NCBI GenBank assembly: GCA_964019415.1
Contig: OZ025870.1
Location: 7,558,915 to 7,622,914 of the forward strand
Source of the DNA: Ianthella basta
Lineage: Eukaryota > Porifera > Demospongiae > Verongiida > Ianthellidae
Reading direction: 5' to 3'
Length of the DNA stretch: 64,000 nucleotides
The position numbers and the translations under genes are program-made. Shown piece after piece: positions 34,901-46,900 of the stretch. The notes beneath the pieces were generated by a model, which saw only the letters and a list, made by a program, of their open reading frames with translations, searched no databases and was not told the DNA's origin. The first letter of the stretch is position 1; the number at the start of each line of letters is the position of its first letter.

Positions 34901-37900
34901 TTGTCTCATTTGGATACAGCATTCACTGCTTGCTTAAAGTCACCACAGATACGAATACTTGTATTGTCACTCTTCAGCACCACCACGATTGGTGCAGCCA
35001 AATCTGCAAACTTTACTGGTTCTAGGGTGCCTTCTTCCACCAGACGACTCAGCTCTGCATCTACCTTATCCCTTAACGCATAAGGAACCAATCTCGCCTT
35101 GCAGAACCGAGATCTGGCCTCTGGATCAGTAACAATCTTCACCTCATGACCTCGCAGGGTTCCCAGCCCTTCCAGGAGCAGGGTGGTTTCCACAGAAACA
35201 GAGGGTGTAGGGACCAAATACTGTCGTTGGTGTTGCTAGGCCAAGCAGAGATGGTCAAATGGAACGATGGCATGTTAGTAGCATTCATTGATTTTTCAAA
35301 GGCCTATGACAAGGTGAATCGGGATAAGTCGTGGTCCTGTCTCCAGAGTGTGGGGGTGAAGGGGAGTTTTTTAAGGTTTCTGCAAGAGTTGTATGAAGGG
35401 AGTGTGCGTAAGGTGAAGGTGGAGGGACAAGTTAGTGAGGACTTTAAGGTGAACATTGGACTACAACAAGGATGTGTCTTGACGCCGTTACTGTTCTCTT
35501 TATACATCAACGGAGCTGTAAAGAAGCTGAAGGAAGGGAAATGTGGCATAGAGTGTGGTGATGAGATCGTTCCTGGTCTGCTGCTTGCTGACGACACATG
35601 CTTAGTAGCTTCAAATGCACCAGATTTGATGAGAAGTATGGATGTGTTGGTGGAATGGTGTAAGGAATGGGGAGTGACAATCAATGTTGCCAAGTCTGGA
35701 ATCATGCATATCTGCAATAGAAAGGTGAGAACGTGTGGTATGACATATGAGGTGGATGAGGAGACAATTCCCATGGTTTCTTACTACAAGTATTTGGGCT
35801 GCAGTATTGATGAACACCTTGATCTGAAGGAGATGGTAGAAGATAGGGCAGAGGCTGGGAGAAGGGCTCTTGGAGTTTGTTTTCAAAGGTGTTGGGCAGA
35901 GATTGACATTATATGACAGTTGGTATATTTAGGAAGTTAATGGGGTTGCTGATTGAGTTGACCTTGATGTATGGGGCTGAGATTTGGTGATGTAGTAGAT
36001 GTTTGGAAGCTATTGAGTAGGTTTGACTATGTGCCCTCTGAATGTTTTTGGTGTGGGCACACTTCACCCCAAGACATCCCTATGGTTTGAAATGGAAATG
36101 ATGCCCTTGGTGTGGAAGGCGAAGATGCAGTGTGTACGATTCCGGCTGAAGGCAATGAGTGCTGCAGCATACGAGGGCAGGTTACTGAAGAAGATTGCTA
36201 GACACACTATGGGATGTGGTAAGGGTGCCTGGGTGAAGAACATAGCTAAGTGTGTTGGTGACTTTGGGTGGAGTGGTATGGGAGCAGATGCTGTGAAGAA
36301 ATCTGTCTGATTTGGAGATTCAGGAGATGTTGGAGAGTGTTGCATTGAGGAGGGTGACGTCAATGATGAAAAAGGACATGGAAGACAAGCCAAACCTGAG
36401 TATACTCAGAGAGATTGCTGATCTTAAGCTAGAATCGAGCTATGCATTGGTGAAGGAGAAGAGGGAGAGTACGATGTTAATGAAGTTTAGGGGAGGAACA
36501 GCAGCATTTCAGATGGAGGTTGGGAGGTGCCAAGTAGTGACGAGGGATGACAGAGTTTGCAAGGAGTGTCAAAGTGGAGAAGTTGAGGATGTCTGCCATT
36601 GGCTGCTACAATGCCCTGCCTGGGACCACATCAGACAGCCCCTGCTTACACAGCCTGGGATGGACATCTGGCCACAGGGGACCTCTATTAAGAAGCAAAC
36701 TGCCATCATTCTGTCCGCAGCTGGTAACAACACTAGTATTTTGAAATGCATCAGATCCATGTGGTGTGCCCGTTTTGGTCTATAACTCTATTATTCATGT
36801 AGCAACCTCCTTCACATGTCCAAGTCTCTGTACCATTGTGATAGTGCTACATTGGACCTATCTGTGTCCTAGCACCATCTGGTGCAGTGCACTCTAATAA
36901 TGATTGATTGATTGATTGATTGATTGATATAGATGGCCGCCGTGTGGGGTTAGCAAAGAACCGTTGTCGCGCTGCTCAGAATAGGCCTGCACAAGTGCGC
37001 CGAAGTGTCCTGATTTTTCTTGACTGCGTCAAAGGTTGCACCCGACTCCTCTTTATATATATATATAAAGAGGAGTCGGGCACAAATTTGTCCCAATTTT
37101 CTTGGCCGCCTGCTGACGAATTGCCACCAAATGTTCCCAGCCCTGCGATGCCGTGGTGTAGGCTGCACAATAAAGTTTTTGTTCTTTAATGGCCCACAAC
37201 CAAGGAGGGAGAAGCGAACACATTTTTGAGAAAACTCATCCGCCGACCCTTCCCGCATCCGGTTGCAGTTTGCTACCAGACTTTCTCAGAGGCACCACAC
37301 TGTGCCTTAGAGCGTTATCAGGGGAAAGGTGTTCGGAGATGAACTATTCTTGCAGCGTACCAAGAGAGAAACATTTGGGCGCACTTGTGCACCAAACTCC
37401 TCCGACGGCGGAGAGTGGATTGCTACCAAACTTTCCCAATCATCTCATCTGTTGCTGCTATGTGTCAAGATCACCATCATTTTTTAAAGCTGGCCTATTC
37501 TAAGGAGCGCAACGACGGCTCTTCGCTAACCCCACACAGCGGCCATCTTTATCAGTGGCAGTTGCCATTTGCCATAGAGAGCTCAAGCAGAACTTTGTCC
37601 CGCCTTTCTCACGTGCCTGTGAATGGATTGCCACCTAACATTCAAAGCATTACGACGTCGTGCTGCAGAGTGTACTGAATTGTCGTCGTTCTACAATAGC
37701 CTACAGCTGAGGAAGGAACGCGTACGGCGAAAGAGGTTAGGCCAAAATTCACACGCTAACCTCCCACGCACGTGAAAGGTTCACCATCTAACTTTCAGAG
37801 GCCCAGGGATACTGCACTATGACATACAGCGTCGCAAGTGATGGGGAACGGGTGAACAGGGCTAAACTTAGGGCTTGCCGAAGGCAGGGGCCTTGCAGCT

Positions 37901-40900
37901 AGTGAAGCCATACAAATACCTAAATCTGAAAACTGTTATCAGTAATATGTTACTCTTCCTGTATCTGTCACATTTCTGTTCTGTTAGGGTCTCTTCATGT
38001 TGTGCCATCAGTACCTGCCTCAGAGAAAGATTCATTGGCTCTGTATGTGTTTGAGCAACTGCAAAAAAGGAAAGGCAGACCAGAAGAAGTGGCCCATTTT
38101 ATACACACTATTCTTAACATGTCCCCAAATGTTCTGCAGAAGATTGCCACTCCAATGATTCCAGCTTGCCTTCAAGACTGCCCTCTTTCCATGCTCCCAT
38201 CGTCTAAGTTACCTCTGGCTGATGTGAAAGTGCTACTAGAGAAGGGAATGATGGTTGATATGGCAAGTGTTTGTGAGAATATTAAAGGGAGGAAGGAGGA
38301 GCTGGAAGATACATTTGAAGCCTTGTTTGTTCGGTTGCCATCCAGTGAGAAGTCTCCTGACCAGCTCCAAAGAGCTGTAGGGACTGCAGTTGTGAGCAAG
38401 GCTGGTTTAATTCTGGTGATGCTTTTGAAGTATGGTGCAGTTTTTCCTGATGATCCCAAACTGAAAGCTTCTGTCTTCTCCTGGGACACTGAAATTCTTT
38501 CTGTGCATGTTATTAAGAGTGCCATGAAAGGAGAGTTTCCTAAAGATGTATCACACACTGATATTGTTCAAATCCTTAAGCGAAGGGCTGAATGTGTACT
38601 TGCATGGGGAGACAAAAATGCAAGCCATAAGAAGTATGATGCTGCAAGGAACAATTTTGAAGAAGCCATTGAGTGCTATTTCTGCATTGAAAGGTTCACC
38701 CAGAAGAAAACCAGGGCAGTGGTAAGTATGAGGCCAAAGATTTGTGTTGTTTCTCAGTTCATGAATGTGCTGCTGTGAGATTGATCGATAGTACATAGAC
38801 ATGATGTATGGTGCAGCATGCATTGAATTGAATGGGAGTATGGGAGATGCAATTTTATAGTTATAAAGTTACATATATACTCAAAATTGATTGTAATCAG
38901 GGTGCCATCTAGTCTAGCAAGCTAGCCCAACTTCCATTCTCAGCACTTTCGTAGATCAGCATGACAGGCTGTAGGTTTTGAGCGGGAGGTGGCCTGGTTG
39001 GGTGGCATGGTAGTTGGAATTGTTAGTAGGCACTTGTAAACACTCATATTTGCAACAGATTGTGGAGCCAGTTCCCCCTCTCAGGTGGTTGATATGTGAT
39101 GATTGATCTACATGGATCCTTTGTAAAGCGATGAAAGGAAGCATATTGCATGATGGTTTGGCTTGTTGTCACACATTATAGAAGTGTCACTGGTAATTGT
39201 TGACTGCTACAGCAAATCCTAACTCATTCCATTCCCTGATTTTCCTGCTTTGAGTACCTTTGCTAAGCATAAGGTATACTTTCACTCTATGTTAGGAGCC
39301 TTGAGATTTCAAATGTGTCAAATGGCCAGATTGCTCTTGACGTAGAGTCACTGCTGGATGTTGCACCACCAATGTTATGCAACATTTAGATTGTGAGCAA
39401 GTACATAGCTCATTGTGCTTTCTTCATACTGCAGGCATTACAGAGGATGGCAGATGTGTATGTTAAGAAAGCTGAAATTGCAAAAACCAAGGCAGAGGCT
39501 TCTCAGATCAGGCAGGATGGTCTGGACTTGTACTTAAGATCTTTTCGACTTCAGAGAGATCCAGAAGTGTTTAGGAGCATGCTAACTGTTGCAATTATGG
39601 AAGGAGAAGGTGTGTTTATTGTAGTGAAGTTGATTTGTTATAGTAAACTGTGATAACTATATACTAAGCAGAATGCTTTTGAAAACAAGAATATTGTCTA
39701 TAATGTTTAGAGATGATCCCAGTACAGTAGGCATATTTTGCAGCTTACCATGTTGTGACAACTAGTGTCACATTAACCTCTCACTGAAGATGAATTTAAG
39801 TGGAATGATCCGATTGAAATAATAGTAATGACACAGGTCTATGATGGTCAACGTTTAAAGCAATAGATTGTCTGAGATCACTGTTAGCAACCTATGTAGT
39901 GTACTGCATTAGCTATGAGAGGCTGCACAGTACTTCAGTGAATATTCACATGCTTTTCTATGCTTTACTGAAGGTTTCGTCTGCTTTGTATGGTTCTTTG
40001 TATCAATGCAGAATGCCTGCGCAAGCTGCCTGAACAACTTGTGAGCCAAGGGATTCAAATTGATGCAGCTTCTGTTGTGACTGGAATCAAAGAGGTAACA
40101 AAGATAAAGAGGTCAGATACTGAAGATCATCGGTCGTTATTATTGTTCCTGTATGAGAAGTGCACAAGAAAAGAAATGCAACTGTTTCTCGACACAGCCA
40201 TTTCTGTGAAAGAAACACACCTTGTTCAGCAGTTCTTAATGGATGGTGCACGACTCAGTGAGAACAACATGAAGTCTCTGCTCTCCTGGGATGCCTCACA
40301 CTTGGTACCATCACTGGTGCGCTCTGTTTTAAAGAGTGACCCACCACTGCATGTTAAGAACAACAAGGGTGAGAGTATTGTTGACATTGTGGCTAGGTAT
40401 GACATGACTGACTGTGTTGAGGCACTAATGACGAAAGGAGTAAAGGTACCTGTTTCTGATGTGTCAAGGCTGTGGAGCAAGCAACCTTCTGCATCTTCTT
40501 TGAAGGCGTTCATTAGCCAGGGAGCACAGGTTACTCTTGGTGATCTCTCAGTTGTTGTATCCACTAGGAAAAACAAGCAGGCTACATCAGAAGAATGTGC
40601 AAGCATGGCCAAGCTGATTTGTGCAAAACTGTCTCCCGAGGACTTTTGTTCTCATGACGCACAAGAGTGGCTTAGGCAATGCATACAGGATCACTTGAAA
40701 GAGATAGTAGAGGTTCTGTTGAAGTATGGCGTCTGCCCTAGTGACAGGGATGCTTACCAGTTGTTGTCATGGAAGTCGGCTCGTGTCACACGTGACATGC
40801 TCTCAGCACTGCTGCAGAATGGCATGAATCCCACTTTGAAGAATGCCAAAGGAGAGAGTGTACTAGATATTGTGCTACGTTTGCAAGCATATGATCTGCT

Positions 40901-43900
40901 GGAATATTTAGTATCCCATTATCAGGATCTATCCTGTTGCTCCTTAGCTTCGGTTTTTGATCACCGACCCCATTTGAAAACAGCAGTTGCAGCTGAGATG
41001 ATAGATAAGGGTGCCACTGTTCTTCCATACAAGGATATGATCAGTCCTGTTACAGTGTTGAATAGGCACCTAACCCAAGCAATTGAGAGAAAGGCTGCAC
41101 AACATGAGGTGTGCACTATAATGGACAACCTAGTTCTGATTCTGGACAGGGGAGCTTCAATAAAGGACCTTGTTGCATTGGGTTCATCCATGACAACTCC
41201 TATCCATGTGGCCACGAACTATGCTACACTCACAGGTAAGTTAGCTTCTGTTCACTTGAGTAATGTTGCAGGATGAATGATACAGCATTAGCACTGTTCT
41301 AAGTTGTGCAGTAGTAAGTCTAATGAGTGTTCCACTGCAACTGTGACTGTTAGTCTTGTGCACCAGACCCACTGACCCCTGCGGATGGTGTGCGAGACTA
41401 CTGTGACTCTGTTATTGTGGACTATGTTAGTATTTGCCTGCTCTCACTGGACAAGTCCCTGCAATGGTGATCACGTTCTTGAGCCATATGTTATGTTTTG
41501 AGAAGTAGCGCTGAATAAACAAACGAGACAAATCCTTCCCAAAAGAATTCCTTTGAATTTGTGGCTTACAGTATCGTATTACTCTTACTTGTTCTTATAG
41601 CAGTCATTCAATTTTACATGTTTATGTTCTTAAACAACACATATTGTATTAATATTACTCCTTGCAGGATTCTGTCAGCTACTGGAAGTGGTGCTCAACA
41701 AGTGCGGTACTCCTGCAGGAAGTCAGTTTGTAAACTCCCATGGACAAACACCCCTTCATGAGGTTGCTTGCAGTAAGGGTAAACCAAGTGATGCTCTTTT
41801 TGATCTCTTGCTCAAGGCAGGTGTTGACCCTAAGGTAAAGGACAAAAATCAGAAGACTGCCTTAGAGTACTGTGCTAGAGCTGGGAGAGACTGGACTTAC
41901 AGCAAACTGAATGACTATCAAAGGGCTTTTGAGAAGGAAAGAAAAGGAGGAAAGGAGAATATGGAGAAGGAGGAGAAGACGGTTTCTCAGGGCATATTGG
42001 CAATGCCCAAGGAACAGAAAGATGTTGATGCATGTACTCATCATATAAAGCCGCATGTGGAACAGGAGCCAGTTTTGAAGGAACCAGATGTAAAGAGCTC
42101 CACTGTGCAGGCTTTGGTTGACATGTCTGTTAAGATGGTCGAGATGAATGGCCTCAGAGAACAACCAATTCTTCCAGCTGAGGACTCAACTAGCGCATTG
42201 CAGGTTCTGGATAAGGAGGACTCATTTCTGGATGATGACAGTTGGTCATTGTGTGAGGAAGTGGAGGAGACTTTTAACTGTGGGCAGTTGATACAATCCG
42301 ACCATGTACACAAGAAGCAGCCAGACATGCAGGGTGTTTCACAGGGTGACTTTGATGGGCTAACATGGGAGGTTGATTGTACTAAGAAGTTTTGGAAGCA
42401 GTTGGGTGGCTTGCCTGAATTTCTACGTAGAAAAGCAATTACTATTATTCAACGTCTGGCATCTGGAGAGTGGCATTCTCAGTGTCAAAGATGCATGGGT
42501 GGGGAGCAAGCCTTGGAGGTGTACAGTCTGAAACTGACCAAGGAAATATACCTAATTTGGCAAAAGGCCATAGACTACTCAGCCAGGTATTCAAAGGGCA
42601 TGAAGAAAGTTGTGTACTCTGAGATTATTCGCATGTGGGATGTAGTCAAGCACAAAGACATACATCACTCCGTGGACTATGTTACAGATTCCCTTCGAAA
42701 AGGAAGATGTTCACATGTGAAATATAACTTGCAACAATTTGAACCAGCTAAAGAGCATCAAGAGACAAAAGAACACATTCCTAGGCTATTTGTATGTGGT
42801 GAACTGAAGCAGGACCTCAAGGATGCAGTGTTTTCTCCATCAGCCCTTCCTGGTCAAAGGGACTACAATGTCATTACCTTTTATGCTTTCTCTTCTGCAC
42901 TTGTTCAGAGTATTCTATCCAGTGGAAATCACAGGCAGGACTTTCCTTTCAAGGGCTGGCCAGAGGAATATGACATTATCAGCTTGCAAGAAGGACAGGC
43001 TATTCTCCTACTTGGTAGAAGTGGAACTGGAAAAACAACCTGCTGTGTGTATCGCCTTTGGAACCAATGTAGCATGTATTGGAAAATGGCAGCATGGCCA
43101 TGCATTAAGCGAGTCTCCTTACCATATTTGAAACAGGCTGTGGTACCGATGGATGATGGTGACCTGAACAGCACCTACCCAGTGCAGGAGAGGCAACCTG
43201 TACCTCCTCCAGTTCTTGGTGCTGCACCAATAGTATCAGATGATAAAAGGAAAGGTAAGGTAGTTGACTGGTCAGGTGTGCAGCAAGGGGATTGGTGCCA
43301 GAGTTGGATGGAGCAAGTAAAGAGTGCATCACATAGGGCTGCTGCTGCTCAAGAAGCAACACCCACAGAAGTGGATGCTACACAAGAGGATAAAGTATGT
43401 CTCGACCACCTACGACAAGTGTTCATTACAAGAAACCCTATCCTAGTTTCACAAGTGAAACAGAAATTTTATGATCTGGTAGCAGGTACTTATCATATGA
43501 AGGAACACCTAACATTTGAAACTGCATCTTTGCCTCCTACACTCCAGAAAGTTCCTGATGGCAATTACCCTCTGTTCCTGACTGTATTTCAATGGTTAAA
43601 TCTTATAGATGCTAGCTTGGGTGATGGAGATTATTTTCTCCCTCGCAGTGACGAAGGCATTTTGCTTATTGAGCCGATTAGTTCTACAGGTGAATTTAAT
43701 ACTAGTTGTGATGTCATTGAGCTGTTTGATGACTTTGAAGACGAAGAAGAGGTGCATGCAGTTAAGGCTGGTAGAAGGGAGACACAGAGGTCAGGGGCTA
43801 ATGTCCAGCGCATTGTGGACAGAGAATACTTCTGTGATGTGATTTGGCAGCATATCACAAAGCAGTTTATTAAACTGCGGCAAAAATTTGACCCAGTCTT

Positions 43901-46900
43901 AATATGGATGGAAATAAGATCTGTCTTGAAAGGGTCATACGAAGCTCTTATGTCAGGAAATGGGCATCTGGACAAAGCTGAGTATGAGAAGATTGGTCCT
44001 AAAAGAGCCAGCAATTTCAGCTTGGAGAGAACAGAAGTGTATAAGTTGTTTATGGAATATGAGAAATACCTCTCAAAGAATCAGCTGATTGACCAATGTG
44101 ATTGGGTGTTTCATCTCTTTAGTCGTCTTATAAAGCAGAGTGAAGTGTCGTTTGTAATTCACGAAGTATATGTTGATGAGGTGCAGGATTTCACCGAAGC
44201 AGAATTATATCTCATTATGCATTGCTGCAGATTCCCAAGTGGACTTTTCTTTACTGGAGACTCAGCGCAGAGTATAATGCATGGAGTGTCATTTCGCTTT
44301 CAAGATCTTAATTCACTGTTTTACCATTTCAGTGCAAGAGGGGCAAAGAAAACACTCCAAATTGTACCGAAAGTGCATCAACTGACGCAGAATTTCCGTT
44401 CTCATTCTGGTATTCTTAACCTGGCTGCATTTTGTATAAAGTTAATTCAGCATTTCTTCCTTATTTCTATTGACACTATGCCTGAGGACAAGGGGTTGTT
44501 TCCAGGCCCTGTACCAGTTGTAGTACATGCATCTTCAACTAGTGACTTAGCTATCATCCTGAAGGGCAACAGGATGGAAGCCTCCACTATTGAATTTGGA
44601 GCCCACCAAGCAATTCTGGTCCAGTCTGAAGAAGCTAAGAAAACTTTGCCCAGTGAACTAGCTGGTGCTATTGTGCTGACTATATTTGAGGCCAAAGGAT
44701 TAGAATTTGATGATGTCCTCTTGTACAACTTCTTTGCAGATTCCAAGGTGAGCATTAGGGTGTATATAGCACATACAGTGCACAGGGTGGTATAATCTTG
44801 TTAACCATAATAGCTATTGACTTTTCTTTAGTAAGCAGTTCATAGTAGCTAGTGGTTGGCCATCTTTATGCGTTAGGGTTATATTTCAATGTGCAGGGCT
44901 GCACTATAATATGCTCACATACATAGATTTATTCACACTAACTAAGATCACAACAAATGCAGATGTTTCAGCACCTTCATCATTGAAATGATGCTGTGCA
45001 ATTACAGTAAAATCATCTTGTGCAAGTATGGTGTTTCTGATAGTTGTGCTAGAGAAATGCCATTGCAAGCACAATGGGTCAGAATTAGTGCTGGATGATA
45101 CTATTGATGCATAAAGGGAATTGATATGCAGTAGGGAGATTGGCTGCATATTACTATTGGGGCAAGCAAAGAAAGTCCCTATAGTAAATTGGAAGGTAGC
45201 AGGACTCTACAGTGGGGTTTGTCATGGATTCTGCCCAGCTCTGTAACCTAAGTGTGCCAGTTCTATTTTTCTGTCCTATGCCAGAATCACAGAATGGCAT
45301 GATGATGTCACAGAATGCTTCTGGTGACATCATTATGCCATAATATAGTCGTGTCCGTTAAGGTCAGTTAATCCCCTAACGTTTCTGCACACTGTGGCGT
45401 CAGTCATTGTGTGGAATACCACGAACACGTATCAACAGCTCTTCCTAAATGGCCCTGGATAGCTTGCAAAGGCGCAGAAGATGTCCACCACAACGTCTTA
45501 TGGCACTCGGCAGTGTTGCTAGTTAACGAAGATAGAATGTAAAGCACTCCTCCCTGTTCTAGGATGAGATTACCACCAGGACCATCTCACATCCCCAACA
45601 AAAGTCGTACCAAAACTCAAATGAGGGCGCTTATTTACGATAAGCCACTTACTGCACGCTATCAATGCCGTACTGTATATTTACTGCACTTGCCCTCGGG
45701 CGCTTCGCACCCTCGGGACTTGTGCAGTAAATGCGTTACGGCATCGATAGTATGTAGTAACTAGTACTTATTGTTAAAAAGTATTTGTACACCCTGCTAC
45801 ACAAGTGTTCCTTCAGAAAGGACAGCTGGCGACATCGCCACAGAAAGGAAATTATGCAGACAACATTGCTGGTCTCTTCATGGTGATTCTCTTCTAGATG
45901 TATCAAAGCATTAAGCAATGTTGATCAATCTTGTCTTCTGACATAACTCTCATTGTGTCATGCCTATCCATCTGCAGTAAAACAGTACAAATTCAACAGT
46001 ACTTATCTGGATGTGCCCAGTACATCACTGTTGTGGTTCCAGCCCTTGCCAATTACAGCAGGAGTCCTGGCCTGCAAGTGTCTGTACGTACTTTGACCAA
46101 ACTAATATTTGGCCTCCACATTTTTGAGCTCCCTGGTACTTATCAGTCCAACACTACAACAGTGCTGTTTGTAGATTACACTACTGCCATGCAATTCAAT
46201 CTTTAGAATCACGTATTAGCTCCATGCTTCCACTGCCTTAGCTGAGTGTTTGTTGACAGCTACAAACTGAAACTCAATGTAGAAAGAAATGGTATGTGGA
46301 CATCCACTCACAGTGTAGGAAAGCTCCTCCTCTTGATGTCACATTCCACAGTGTACACATTAATTGATCAGGGTCATGAAATTCTTTAGATGCATTAGCA
46401 ACCATCATTTAATATTTAATGATTTAATCCCCTAAATCTCATCTAGGGTGAATAGAAATATCAATCTCCTGTGATGCATGTGCCATTCTTACCCTTAACA
46501 AGCATTGCAGATGTTCTATAAGGAATATAAGCTGATATCTTGCATGTACTGTGACACTGTCTGGAACAATTACACTGCACATCAAATGGTAACAATTGAC
46601 TATCTCCAGAAATTTGCTAGATGAAATATCCTGAGGTAGCACTGTGTCACCCTTAGTGTCCTCAATTTGCAATGGCCTATGGATGGTCAGCCCAAACACA
46701 AGACACAAAACTCTATACTGTATGATTGATGTCCAGGTCACTAAACATTGTATGAAACTCAAGTCCTTCCTAGTCCCTTCCTCAGGTATCTACCTGCGCA
46801 ACACTTGTTCAGCTGCCAATGAAACCCTCTGCCTCTGAAAGCATTTTCTTTTATGCCTCCAGCTGTTGAACAAGCTACCATCTGATATCAAGCAGACCAC

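Larger units (their letters stand above)
32034..37987 (+). other. Intron 3 of copy B
   Basis: Six kilobases: half of the MITE family of 88-340 (32107-32225), unrecognised DNA (32285-32850) that might include a gypsy LTR, a gypsy pol remnant on the minus strand, a LINE on the plus strand, and repeat family DR2 (36928-37905). Confidence 0.7.
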
